NCBI GenBank assembly: GCA_034440575.1
Contig: JAOTOL010001604.1
Location: 1,780,001 to 1,844,000 of the forward strand
DNA: 64,000 bases
From: Imbricaverruca yamaguchii
Taxonomy: Eukaryota; Arthropoda; Thecostraca; Neoverrucidae
Reading direction: 5' to 3'
The notes under the pieces are model-generated. The model worked only from the letters and a program-made list of their open reading frames with translations, had not been told where the DNA came from and did not search any database. Below, one piece after another: positions 10,061 to 22,600 of the stretch (position 1 is its first letter; each line of letters begins with the position of its first letter). A program made the translations under genes and the position numbers.

Positions 10061-12485
10061 AAGGACAAAACTATCTTCATCAATGTTGAGCAAGTTTATA
10101 CATCCATATCAACACTCCTGACATACTCACACTGCACAGACAATAGACATCCTCACCACAACTCACCAGTAGGATGCTTGCAAAAGGACTGATTTGTTCA
10201 AATGCAGGGTATTTGAGTGTGGATTTTGGAATATCAAACAGGTCAGCTAAAATTATACAACAAAAAGCACTGTGTAACATCATTCAGTGCTCACTACCAA
10301 GCAATTGTTGATATGAAAACTGTAATAACTGATTGAAAGCTTAAAACCAATTCTCATTAATATTAAATGCTGTATGGTATATGTTCTTAGTTCATATCTT
10401 GAATGTCTTAGTTGAAGCCAAGAATGACTAGAAAGCATCAAAAGAAACTAGATGGGTGCAAACTGCCCCTGTAAAATGAATGATATTATTGCATTTTAAG
10501 GTCATTTTGAATTTTGGGGGAAAATGCTCAGATTAGACATTTATATATGATAATTGAGATGATGAAGTGATTTATCTCCTCTGCCAATGCCAATGACAAA
10601 TAACTACTTAGTCCTAATATTCAGTGTCAATGTAGCAAATGGCTGATTATTATCCATACATGGTGTTTTACAGACTTGATAAAAAGGCATCCAATGCTTC
10701 TTTCAGTCAATTCAATACTCTATCACATTAAAAATCCAAAGTTTCTGGCTTGATTCCACATTCATTTCAGACACCGAATAATTACAACTACATGCAGCCA
10801 GAAATGTTGGTGAAGACCAGACGTTCTTTACAATGCTGTTGGTGCTAATGGCAGCTGAAATGCTGTTGCTAAAATTTGATGGCATTATAATTAATGTTTT
10901 GGGAGGGGTAATTATAGTGGCTGCTGTGGTTTGGTTAGGTTATTTTATGTCATATTATATCATATTTATATAGCCAGTATTATTGCAGCTTGAAGCAACC
11001 ACAATACAAACTTTACACATTTTGCCTCTATGAAGCATGCAAAGGTGTTAGGTTTGAATAAGTTAGGTTGGGTTAAGCTTTTGTTCAAATTTTACCACTA
11101 TATGGGTGGTGCAAACACAGGTTTTGGGAGGTGCAGCTCCAGTTGGAGAAACTGGAAAATATTGCATTCAGTGTGAAGATGTGCCATCATGCTAGCAGTG
11201 ATGGCACATTGCCATTTACATCTCTAGTGGTTGAGCTTGAGTGAAGTGTGTGAAGCTGTGGTCCAGCTGTTGACTGCTATAAAGTGGTTATTTTGAGTGG
11301 CAATTGTATGTGGAATAACCTGCATTTTTGTGGGTGTCATCATGTGCTTGTTTTTATTTATATCTTTATTCCCACATTTGTGTTGGAGTACATGTGAAGC
11401 CCATCCTATTTAACATGAACCCAGAGTGCAAAAATGTTTTCAGAGATAAAATATCTTAAGAAGTACATTAATTTACTGCATTGGATCACATTAATACAGC
11501 AATGGGATGCAAGCCTGTCTGAGGTGCTGCTAATACAAGCATCTGCATCTGTTATGTAATGGCTGAATTAAAATGCAAATTATCAACTAATCAGATTGGA
11601 CTGCTAGGGGAATTCCCAGAATACGTCAAGGTAGGCACCTCCTACATAGTGCACTCCATCACACCTACAGATGATAGCAACTCTTGGCGCAGAATTTCGG
11701 ACGAAGTTAAGATGCGTCACTTACCAATCCTTAAGACCGATGAACTAAGTGAGCGCTATTCAGCTATTTCACCTTAAACGTCGCAAAAAGATGCCCAGGC
11801 AAGGCCAAAACCTGAAGCGAGCCCATCCTCTATCCCTCCCAGAGGTGCGTGCATCCCTGCTGTAAACAATGAAATTTGCGTCAGCTGGCGTAGCGCTTCT
11901 TCTCGCCGGCACGCCAGCTCACTTCTACTCACGGCTAAGGCACGTAATGTAGCGAATTTGTATATGGACAAGCTTCACGGCTTTCAGAATATTATGCTCC
12001 GCTGAGTCGGCTATCTTTGTATATTGACTATTTTATCTCGACTCGTTTTTTAAAACCTAATAAATTGTATGCTGTGAATTAGCGCAAGATGCGCATGCGT
12101 TGAAGAAAGGACTTTCTATGTTTGAGGCGTCCATGGCTTTAATAATATCGGCAGTTAAACAGAAAATCGATTGTCCAATTACATATAGCTAATTAAACAT
12201 ATTTTTACAACTCGTTCATAAAATTTGGCAAAGGCACGTTTGCAATTTAGACCAATGGAAGGAGAGCATTCTTCCTCCGCCATTTTTACAGGCTTTCCTA
12301 TTAGCTATATTTCCCTGTTTGGTACTGAATCTTGAACTAGAGACTGAACTCCAGGGTGTCTTTCAGGCGGACGCAGAATATTATAATCTGCAACGTTAGG
12401 TAAAGTCTTATCTCGGTGTGTTCGCACTCAGTTAATCTGTTTATAATCACGATAGATTGTCGACAATAACTGCGCAGACAAGACA
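10061..12485. other. AT-rich unique region upstream of flotillin-1, no gene seen
   Basis: About 2.4 kb, AT-rich in its first 1.5 kb, without tandem repeats or a recognisable coding domain. It may include the flotillin-1 promoter and non-coding first exon, but no specific element could be assigned. A 72-codon frame at 11559-11777 has no recognised domain. Confidence 0.4.
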
Positions 12486-12489
12486 AGTC

Positions 12490-13171
12490 GCACAATTATA
12501 CGGATTGCTCCGAAACACTGCGATATGAAAAACAGGAGGCATGGCGAGAGTTCGCCTCTTCGTGTAACCGTTTCACCTCGATGACAAGTGTTTGGAACTC
12601 GGTCCGTTCCCTCGCCTCTCGACGCGCATATTCTAATACGTTTCCGCAGATTCGTAGCGCGAATGACATTCTTATCCAATGACGAGACGTAACTAATGCG
12701 TTTGCCACCTATTTCTCCTCGATTTCTGCTTCTGAAATATGTTCGCCAAACATTCACCACAACATCGAAGCTATCACGGACAGCCTAGACTTTAATTCTC
12801 ACAACTTAGAGCCATATAATGCTCTCTTTACATTGGAAGAACTTAAGATTTCCCTAGCCAAATCAACCAACAAGTCTTGCGGTGTTGATGGTATCTCATA
12901 TGCTTTCTATACCGAGTTATATGAGAAGAGTTTATGTAGCTTGCTAAATGCAATTATTCACCTCTGGGAAAGCCATCTGTTCCCGGAAGAGTGGCTCGAA
13001 ACAATTATTATCCCCATCTTAAAATCTGGAAAAGATAAGCTGTCGGTTTCTTCCTATCGCCCAATCTCACTCACGAACTGTCTCTGTAAAGTGGTGGAGA
13101 GAATGGAAAACGCACGATTGCTATATTTCTTAGAAACCAGTAATATCATCTACCCATTCCAAGGGGGTTTC

Positions 13172-13221
<50 letters not shown>

Positions 13222-14272
13222 CCTCGAATATAATACCCTTTGTTACTTTTATACAAAATGGGTTCCTTACACGCCAAGCAACAGTGGGGGTGTTTCTGGA
13301 TTTAACAGTGGCTTCCAGCAAAGTCCACAGGGGAACTGTTTTCGCTAGGCTCCACGATGCTGGAGTACGAGGACATATGTCACACTTTGTTGAAAACTTT
13401 CTTCAACAACGTTCCTTCGAAGTAAACTGCCAATCCTCTTTGTCGGATGTGAATTACCTTCATCATGGACTTCCACAGGGTAGTGTCGTTTCTCCGACGC
13501 TGTTTCTTCTCGTGATAAATAACATCTTCCGCGACCTACCGCTAACCCTTCCATCCATCCGGCACTCCATGCTTGCCGATGATCTGGCACTCTGGTGTAC
13601 TCAGCTAACCTGTGCGCAGGCGTGCGCTTTACTGCAGGTCGCGCTGGACCACACTACTCAGTGGTGCAACCAGTGGGGCTTCTTCATATCAGCTCCGTAG
13701 TTCGCTACGGTGGCCTTTAGATGAGGCCCGGCACCTTTGAATGTCGCGCTAAAAATTGCGGGCGACGATATACCGCTGGTATCCTCACACAAATTTCTCG
13801 GAATTACTCTAGACAGCCGTCTGACCTTACGCAGGTATGTAGAAGACACAAGAAATCGTGGACTGTTACGATTGAATGTTTTCAAATTCCTGGGAATGCC
13901 ACCGCTGTCCATTGCAACACAACCTCGTCTGTTTCCATTTTGGCTTTACAACGCATTACCCATCGAATATCTCTTCCACTTCAACAAGTCACAGACCACG
14001 GAATTTGAGGTGCGAGTGTCTTTCATGGAGTGCAAGGGTGTGCATAGTGATTATGAGTTGTTATACACTGACGGCTCTGGTCAGGCGAAAAGGGCTGGTG
14101 CAGCCGCTCTGGGCAGGAACTTCCGCTTCGGCACGAGATTCCCTAATTGCACCGCCGTCTTCACATCTGAACTATATGCAATGAAAATCGCTCTGTCGCA
14201 TATCAAAGAAGTCGGCATTGCCCAGGCAGTTATCTGTACGGACTCCCGAGCTTCCTTACAGTCACTGCACAT
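12490..14272 (+). pseudogene. I/R1-type LINE ORF2, 5' part (RT and start of RNase H)
   Basis: Frame-broken remains of a non-LTR retrotransposon. In order: the linker after the endonuclease (NAFATYFSSISASEICS), RT motifs (SYRPISLTNCLCKVVERM, HHGLPQGSVVSPTLFLLVIN, then LADDLALW where YADD is expected), the thumb (HKFLGITLDSRL), and an RNase H start (ELLYTDGSGQAKRAGAAALG, then FTSELYAMKIAL). A (GA)n tract at about 13178-13219 replaces part of the RT fingers. RNase H stops abruptly at 14272 because a DNA transposon has landed there; the missing part resumes at 18015. RT followed by RNase H points to the I/R1 group. Confidence 0.88.
13178..13219. repeat. (GA)n microsatellite inside the LINE RT
   Basis: About 20 GA dinucleotides between the RT block ending QGGFV and the block that should carry the variable fingers. 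It is in frame as Arg-Glu repeats and has probably replaced a few native codons. Confidence 0.95.
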
Positions 14273-17200
14273 TAGGGTGTGTCACGAAGGACCTTTTTTG
14301 GAAATTGCACTTTGCTTAGTGAAATTATCGTGCAGATCACCTTAAAAAACCTGTGGTCGAAACCAAATCTAAATCAAACAATAAACAAAATATGCGACAG
14401 GCCCATAAAGAAACAAATTTTCCGGGCGCCCGGCGTTGAAGTCTCCAGTGATGGCGCTCCGTTGCGATTGGCATCTAACACCACGCGTCCGGCCACCGTC
14501 GGAGCGCCGCCGCAGCGCTGTGACGAAAAAGGCGGCAGTCGGTGCTGTGGACGACTGATGAATGGATTCTGGTGATGAAGCTCATTAATAAAACTCAATG
14601 AAAGTGTTTAGTGGGGTAAAAGGCTTTTGATAAGCACCAGTCGCTTAATAAGTTGCCTGGATATCTGACGCATGAAAGAAAGGTTCACTTTACGTCGCTT
14701 GTTCGTTCCATTTTCAATCAGTAGATCTATTGGCGTATAATGCTAATATTTTCACTTTTGAAAGCTTGAACATCTTCAAAATTCCTCGTCTGTTTAAATC
14801 GAAGATCAATTAAATCATTCTGAGACACTTCATATCTTATTGTTATGACAAATAGACCAGGCGAAATCGGCATCATGCTCCGTTCCACTACAACCGAAGG
14901 AGACGGGCATACAGCGGCGTCACCTTTTGTACGAGCGGCCACATTTTTTATACGAACTATCATTTTATAACTGTACTACTTGTCTACATGCTCGACAGAA
15001 AACCCGACATGAAATCCTTTTTGCTGCTGAGCACTGGCATTGCTGACCTGTGTTTCAACTTCGCCACAATGTAACCGTGGCGGGCCTCTTCACCAATTAC
15101 CTTCAAAGACGCCTCGGTCACCACTTTCACCATCCGTTCCACCGTCTGACTGTGCACGGGGTATGGCGGTACTTCGAGAGGACTCGCGATGATGTCTAGT
15201 AAGTCATCATCTGACAGTTGTTGCGTCAAGGGCGGCTCGGTTATCGCTTCATTACACCAATCAATCAGCTCCATGATGCTGTTTGCCCCATATTCACTTT
15301 TGGAAGCTTGAACTTCCGCACTTCGTCAGTATCACTATCGACTTGAGTTCTGCGACACTGCTGGATTTGAGTGACCGCCCTTTCCCGTGTGGCTTGATCT
15401 TTGCCCGCTGCCATTGCTAGCAGTACTGCCTCAGGGTGACACCAGTAGCTGTTGCGCTGTATTACCGGCTGCATCATGGCCGCTATCTCAGGTCGCAAAC
15501 TTTTGAGAAGTTGCACGCTGTGCAGCGCATTGCCAGGACCGTCAGAACATGTCCAGTTCTTCTTGATGCAGAACCACATGGGAGTATAGTGGCACACGAT
15601 GAACTCCGCTAGCATTCTCAGACTGTCTGATGGCTGTTCGGTTGATATGTAGAGCCGGAGAATTCGCGCCGCCAGAGTCAGCCACCTGGAGTGGTTTAGT
15701 GGACCGATCTTCATTTTCGCAGTTCTATCTGAGATACAGCCCGTCTGGACACTACGCGCCAGACTGTACAGAATAGCCCGATCTGAACTTAGGTCACTCA
15801 GAATCTCCTGCGTCATTTCTGAAACATTTCCGCCATCGATTGGCTCAAAATCGACCACTGGCAAGGTTTATACTGGGCCTGCAGCAGCCCGGCCAATCAG
15901 CCCACTAAACGACTTAGGTCCTGTTGTGACTCCATCTAACTGGCTAAATACTGCACGAAGATTATGTTCATTTGCATGAAGTTGGCACACAAACCAGTGG
16001 ACGGGGCGTTTTTGTCCGAGCTCAAACAAACGGATAACACAACCTTTTTGGCCAGTATTAACTCTCGTGCCGTCACAGCCAAGCACAGAAACATCCGCAC
16101 CAAACTCATATGCCACGGCGTTCAGGTCCTGAAAAATGTCCTCCGCTTTCCCAGTCTGTGGGGTAAAATGTCCTAAATATGCACTGTCTGGCTCGGATAC
16201 AACCACAATGTGCTCTTCCGTCTTCTTTGAACTGGCTGTCATAAGCGTGTCGTCTTTTCTACCGTCGAAGTAGAGACCAGATACACGACCTGCATGATCC
16301 TCATGGTTCTGGGCTACTACCTCTCTTCTAATCCGATCCCTTGCTCGCCATACTTTTTTGCTATTCACCATGCAGTCCATATCGTCAGAAGTGATCCGAC
16401 CAATGTCCACTTGGAAACCGTTTATGATCGCAGCACACGCACGATTAGACACTCCGTACCGATCTGCTGCTGGAGCCGTATTTAGCAGTTCGTCTGTGTT
16501 ACTGTTCACCATATACTCTGACTCATTGACTACAGATGTGAGGGATGATGAATCTGTGGCGGAATCTTGGTCTGAATTAGAATCTAGCTGGGCCATTCCA
16601 GAAGGTCCCGGTTGTGGTGATGTGACTCTCTCGGCGGTCAGACGCCTCCTTTCGTCCATGGCGCGTCGACGAGTGGTTTCACGGATATCTGCGGTGCCGA
16701 TTTGCATTTGGCGAAGTCCTCTCTGGTCTTGGACAAAGGGAAACTCCATTCGTGGCACTCTGTCGGCCATCGCACATTTGCAGCTATCGATATCAGCACA
16801 TTTGCAGCGGGCTATATCAAACAATTTTCCAAGCCACTCATCACCGGACGGACGTACACCTGGTGATGCCGACTTATTTCCAGCAGTTTTCATGTATCGC
16901 AAGTAGCGATCGCGGCATTCTCGAACCATATGTTCGACTCGGGCCCTCCCAACAATTGGTATTCCTTCGCAGCACCACATTTTCATCACACTTTCCGCGA
17001 CAAACTTTATATGGGGTGCTAGCCTCTCTTTCAACCTTTTGTTCGCAACGCATGAGTCTCTATTCACTTTACTCAAGTAATTCAGAACGTCAATTATCGT
17101 GGGCAGTCGGTTTGTTTTTAGTTCAGAAGGAACCAAAAGCCCTTTGGTGGAAGCGCGGGTCTTCATGTTCGAACTCTTACCCCGATCACACCGACGCAGG

Positions 17201-18014
17201 TAATATCACACTTCACAGGCAGTGGGCACAACTTGCAGACACCAAACCACTCTTTTTCGGGCCGTCCCGCCGGATCTCCACCGCTGACTGCCTTGTCTCG
17301 GCGGCCCTCCCCTCTCCTGTCTCCCCTCCCTTCCCCTGCCCTGTCTCGCTCTTTGTGTTCTCTACCCTCACCGTGCGCCGGCCGTCTCCCGCCCCATCCC
17401 AGCCCCTGCCCCGCGCCATACGACGATCGCCGCCGGCTCGTGTCGCCCTCGTTAATAGGTTGTCCCTTCTGTTGATAATCCCAGTTTCCCTTGAAACTTG
17501 AGTAACGAAAAGGAACAGGAGACTTGGATTGACTAATGACACAGGGATGTGTGGCATGCGAAGCTATTTTGTGTCGTTAGTGCGTACGCACTTTATTCGA
17601 ATGATGATTCATAGCACTGTGAAGGGTGGAGCACATACAAGGGAAAGTGGAGCGATCAGTCCTTCAGTGAAGTTTACTCTTTACAATCAGATATATCCCG
17701 GCTCCCCTGATCTGTTTTTGAATTACCAGAATCCATTCATAAGTCATCCATAGCACCGACTGCCGCCTTTTTCGTCACAGCGCCGCGGCGGCGCTCCGAC
17801 GGCGGCCGACGCGTGGTGTTAGATGCCAATCGCAACAGAGCGCCATCACTGGAGACTTCAACGCCGGGCGCCCGGCAAATGTGTTTCTTTATCGGCCTGT
17901 CGCATATTTTGTTTATTGTTTTATTTCGATTTGGTTTCGACCACAGGGTTTTTTAGGTGATCTGCACGATAATTTCACTAAGCATAAGAAAAACCGTTCA
18001 GGCGACACACCCTA
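14273..18014. mobile_element. 3.74-kb DNA transposon with ~290-bp inverted repeats and 8-bp target duplication
   Basis: Both ends begin TAGGGTGTGTC in inverted orientation and remain similar for about 290-300 bp (14273-14573 and 17725-18014). Flanking direct repeats are CTGCACAT at 14265-14272 and 18015-18022. Removing the element and one duplication rejoins the LINE RNase H reading, which confirms the boundaries. The interior encodes a broken transposase-like protein on the minus strand. An 8-bp target duplication and a TAGGG end would suit hAT, but hAT inverted repeats are usually short, so the superfamily is left open. Confidence 0.92.
14984..17166 (-). pseudogene. Transposase-like protein of the nested transposon, broken
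   Basis: The long minus-strand reading starts at ATG 17166 and runs 432 codons to a TAA at 15868-15870. It resumes in the same frame (PVVDFEPIDGG) for about 200 codons, then needs one frame change near 15285-15290 to continue at ELIDWCNEAITEPP down to 14984. The total is about 720 residues. Visible features: a cysteine cluster CKCADIDSCKC at 121-131, a possible catalytic stretch LGCDGTRVNTGQKG, then HWFVCQLHANEHNLRAVF with LDGVTTGPKSFSGLIG, and near the end HSQTVERMVKVVTEAS. I recognise this as a widespread animal element-associated protein but cannot name its superfamily. The stop and frameshift make this copy non-autonomous. Confidence 0.75.
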
Positions 18015-18640
18015 CTGCACATACATCACAGCATCTAACACCCTTATGTGTTGGAGCTGATCGAAATTCGGCATCGTCTTCCACCTTCGCAGAATGTTAT
18101 TTTGTTATGGATCCCTGGGCATTTCGGAATACCGGGCAATGTACGAGCTGATGACCTGGCGAACGAATTCACTCTCTCACCGACGCCGCTGGAAATTCCT
18201 CTTGCGCTCTCAGATGTCTTACATCAAACAAAAATGTGCCTCGCAAACTACCTACAAAATGAATGGAGAACCACGCACTCCAGCTATTTTTACAATATCA
18301 AACCGACCCTGGCCCCGTGGTCCACCAGCTCTCAAAACAATCGTGAACTGGAAGTGACCCTAACTAGAGTGCGGCTTTGCCATACGAGACATACTCATGG
18401 CCCCTTCTTGATCGTTCCTCGCCTCCGCTCTGCCATGAGTGTGATGTTCGCCTGACAGTAGAGCACATATTAATCAGCTGCCCAAAACATCGCACGGAAA
18501 GACGGCTCGTGTAAAACTACTTGCAGGCACGCAACCTTGATGCAAATCTCAGCAATCTACTCGGAAACAACCACCTGGACCTGGTAGGTAAAGTTCTCGA
18601 GTTTAAAACTGAACCTCGGTTAGTAGAAGACATTTAATAG
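18015..18640 (+). pseudogene. I/R1-type LINE ORF2, 3' part (end of RNase H and C-terminal zinc finger)
   Basis: This continues the LINE interrupted at 14272. The RNase H end reads VILLWIPGHFGIPGNVRADD and is followed by a C-terminal helical region (about 18160-18400). A Cys-His knuckle after it (CHECDVRLTVEHILISC) is the CCHC motif common at the end of such ORF2 proteins. At least one stop near 18036 and a frame change before the knuckle show it is dead. Confidence 0.85.
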
Positions 18641-19457
18641 GTCTCAACATGGGTTTCCACCATCGTGGTCACTTATTTGTCTATTCCTCAATACTGCCGT
18701 TTTTTCACCCTAGGTACACCCACTAGGTGGGCGTTTCCCTGGTAGGATTCAACACTTACCTCGGATGGGTAAGCTTGATGCGTGCATCCTGGGTTTTCCC
18801 CTGATATCCCTTTTAATTCACACACTAAAATGGCTTCGAGAGGTAATCTCCTGGATCCCCCGCTCTAACGTAACTTGCTTCGCCACATTGCGAGCTTATC
18901 CCATGGCATTCGACTCTTGAGCGCGTCCTCTGGATACCTCCGGGGGTGCCGTCCCACCCTCCACTGGTGCGTACCGGGATGAGCGCGGACAGCGGACATC
19001 TCGCTGCGGCCGCCTCAGCGTGCTACGGTGACATCAACCCGAACTCTGGTGATTCCCGGGTCGGTTCCGTGGAACCCAATCACGGATCTTGGCCTGGGTT
19101 TTGCCTCTTTTCGGGTGCCCGCTGCTTGGTGAGCGACGGATGGGGGAGAGGTACGAGACCCCTGTGGGTTCTTTCTTGACCAGCGTCCTTGATGCTGTTC
19201 GCTGCGGGATGGTCTGCTTCTCCTGGCGAATCCTTGGAAAGTCATTAACAAAAAAGAGAGACAACGTAGCTAATGATATTGCACACACACAAGAATGGAC
19301 CGCGGCATTCCTGTACGTCGCGTGAAACATTTCCATTCTCTAATCCCTGCTTCCACTGCAATTTTGGTGGACTCTGACGCCCATCCCTACTTTGAGATAC
19401 TACATTTTATTACAAGGCTACTAATACTATACAGCTTGCCAAGGCAAACAAAAGAGT
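18641..19457. other. LINE 3' flank or unassigned, no gene seen
   Basis: This may contain the LINE 3' untranslated region. The GC-rich stretch 18860-19200 shows no recognisable domain in any frame. Confidence 0.3.
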
Positions 19458-20640
19458 ATAGCTCGGTTCACACTGTGGCCTTTTGACCCTTAGAGAGCGT
19501 TTATCCATAGTTTTTAGGCCTTTTCATCAAACAAACGGCAATTTAACGTATTCCGTCAAAACTGTGTTTTACGAACATTTAACGCGATCGGAGCGTCGCA
19601 CAGTGTGCATGGGGGAATGTCACGACCGCGTAATGAACGTCTATCTGGCGTCAAAAAGATAGATTTAGTTTATCTTTTCAACACGGACTCGGCGTTTAAC
19701 GTTCGTGATTGAGCGTTCGCGAGATATTCGAAGTTTTGTTGGCTGTCTATAACCAGGTTGGAAGCATTGATTTGCCTGTGGCTAGAATATTGCATTTCCT
19801 AGCACACCTCTTTCGGTCACGTGATAGAGGTAGCCCTGGAAAATAGTCACAGGTGGAATTGTATGCAATGCTTTGTTGTGTTTGTGTTTTATTGGCACTG
19901 AAAAAGCATGCTTGTTCACCCAAGATGCAAAGGTGGGAAATAATATTTTGGGGTTGTGCATGCAGCCCGACAAAATCTTGTAAGTATCTCTGAATAACAT
20001 AGCCATGTAGGAAATAATTGGCCCAGTGAGTTCTAAGTGCCTATTGTAAGCAATGAAAACCCCACGACAATTCCTGATGCTCCAAACACAACTTGGCACT
20101 GCCACGTTATGCATGAAAAGCACATTCATAATTTCCATTGCTTTAAATGCCAATTCCTTGGAATTTTCATTGGTCCTCTTTGACTCACGGATAAATATTG
20201 CATGCTCCCCCTGCACATGTCTCAAGTGCAGGGACTCTGTCCCACAACCACGGCGCAACGGTGGGTCAGGGGAAGACTCCATGAGTAGAAGCATGAGGAA
20301 ATCTTCATCTTATGGCACTCTGACGGGAACATCAGTTGTTGCCGATGACTTAAAAGCATTTTTTAAAGAATATAACGCTCAATATATCTAAGCTTGCATC
20401 GGCACAAGTATTCAGGGTTTCCACACAACTTGAATCGACGGCAGTCGCGTCAGGATGGTCTCATTGTCGTCATAATTGATTCGCAGGGAAACGTAAAATG
20501 AATGTTTTCATTCGGAAAAACAGCGTGTGCCCCCGGTGTATTTCCGCCCGTTTTGCGACGTCTATCTTCTGTTTGACGTTCGGTATCCGTTCGTTTTACT
20601 AATGATTGATGCTCCAAATTACCAAGCGTGAACCGAGCTG
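19458..20640. mobile_element. Possible non-autonomous DNA transposon with GCTCGGTTCAC ends
   Basis: The left end carries AGCTCGGTTCACACTGTGG and the right end its approximate inverse (AAGCGTGAACCGAGCT). Between them lies 1.18 kb with a 170-codon minus-strand frame (19782-20294) that I do not recognise. The inverted match is exact over only about 12 bp and no clear target duplication was found, so the call is tentative. Confidence 0.35.
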
Positions 20641-21635
20641 ATGGCACATTCCACGAGATCATGTGCGCTGTGATGGCCGGCACAGTGGATGTCCCCTTAA
20701 GCCCAAATAACTGCCAACCATTCAATCAGAGTTCGTCCATTCGGGGCGCGCGACCACTGCACTGGTGCGGCGGTTGGTGAGCATTCTGCTTTAGAGCTTG
20801 ATGCTGGAATGCTACATTACGTTTTGTACAATACATGGGCACTCCAGTGAGTCCATGGGTTTGCAGTGTTCCTTTCTCCTGCCTAGGTATGTCATACTTA
20901 TTTTTATTCGCAGGTAATTCACCACAATCAAGACATTGATGATTGGTATGCACTTGCAGAAATTCCATCGATAATATGTTTCCTTCTCACGCAATCTGAC
21001 GAAGTTCACATTCCGAACTACCGCTCAATTAGCTGTCTAATTTCGACCAACTACGGATAAAAAATTATATGCGTCCGGCCTAGATTCTATGCGACTTCAT
21101 CTATGTGACAACATGATTCTACGTCGCCAGGGTCACTGCGAACACCAAAACGCGCAGAATAGTCACGGTTCTAGATACGGTTGGGAAAACAGTCCCGCAA
21201 CAGCCGACTGCGGTCGTGGGGTGATTCTCCGGTCTTGAAACGTAGCATGGAGCATGTTGGATCCGATACAACAAATGTATTTTCTATATGAAACACAGTT
21301 GGGCCCGTAACCAGCGGACCCACAGAACAAGACCGAACCGCCGCCGACACCGTCGCGATACGCCACTGCGTCCCCACTGACCTTGCGAACTACCATCAGA
21401 ATGTCTTAAAGGGCTGTAGACTCCGGCCGAGTAGCCTACATAAAAGTAGCCTACTTTCCCCCTGCTAGGATCGAAAGTCATGCACCTGAAAAGTACAACC
21501 AGACACAACATTTTTTTTTAATAGACAGGGAAAGCGGTGCACGCGCGACAGCGGTGCAGTTGACAACACCGCCAAACAGATGACGGCTACGGGTCGAACG
21601 GACACGGACAGCGGCGAACACGAGTGGACCGTCGC
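20641..21635. other. Unassigned region, no gene seen
   Basis: No recognisable domain or tandem repeat. Short frames on both strands have no support. Confidence 0.3.
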
Positions 21636-21639
21636 TTCG

Positions 21640-22600
21640 GGGCATCCTGCTGGTCCAGCGGCACGGCCAGCCGACACCGGGGTGGGTCAAGCGGGCATGG
21701 TCGTGCATCACGAGACCCCGGCAGCTCGACCTCCGATCCGGCAGTGGAGAGCGTGTGCCGGGCACGAAGGGTGTCCGCGAGAGAGCGCAGGCTCTGACCT
21801 GGTGTCCGGCGGTGAATCGCTCTGGGACACCGTGCGAGCGATGCGGGGCCGAACATGGTCACGATGACGCACGAGCGTGCGACCGTCTGGAAGGCGCACG
21901 TGACACGTTTTGGCCTTCGATGGCCTCCACCTCAGCATGGACCCAGCGTGGAGCCGGGGGGTCGGCGGTGAACTGCGAAACGTAGACCCAGTCTCCCACG
22001 TGGAGCTGCAGGGGCGATGTCTGCCCCGCCCGGCGGTCGGTCCACTTCTGCTGGTGGCGTTCCACAGTCTCAGCCAGGCTCGGGCGCAGCAGGTCGAGGT
22101 GAGTGCGCATAGGTCGGTTCACCAGCAGCTCAGCCGGCGTTCGACCGGTGGTGGAGTGCGGAGTGGTCCGGTGCGGCAGCAGAAAACGCGATAGGCGCGT
22201 TTGAAGAGAGCCTTCTTGGCGGCGATTCAGGGCAGCCCTGCCGATTTTCACCGCCGCCTCCGCCTGCCCGTTAGACGCAGGGTGGCGGGACAGGCTGAGC
22301 TTGTGCGTGATACCGTTGGCTGACAGGAACGCTGCGAACTCGGCCGAGGTAGATGCTGTCGCATTGTCGCTGACGAGAAACAGCAGGCAGCCCATGCTGA
22401 CTGAAACTCGCACGGAGCTTCTCGATCGTCACGGCTGTCGTCGTGGAGGTGGTGATGTGCACTTCGGGCCACTTGGAATAGGCGTCGACCACCATGAGTA
22501 GAAACTTCCCTCCATGGGGCCGGCGTAGTCGATCTCGATGCGGTGTCTCGTCTTATTCCGGCCGGTCTTACTCCGGCAAAAGATTGAGCGCGCCGCCCGC
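21640..22600 (-). pseudogene. Ty3/gypsy LTR retrotransposon integrase remnant
   Basis: Minus-strand pieces of a retrotransposon integrase core in order. First aspartate in IEIDYAGPMEG near 22545; then a KWPEVHI block; second aspartate in LVSDNAT near 22375; glutamate in NGQAEAAVK near 22260; then the C-terminal region with TPAELLVNRPMRTHLDLL and a DNA-binding tail (VGDWVYV). At least two frameshifts, near 22500 and 22395, break it. No long terminal repeat was identified. The three acidic residues of the DDE triad are all visible, but the copy is not functional. Confidence 0.85.

Noticed and set aside
11559..11777. 72-codon plus-strand gene
   Set aside because: No domain recognised, no neighbours or splice partners. 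The length is within chance expectation.
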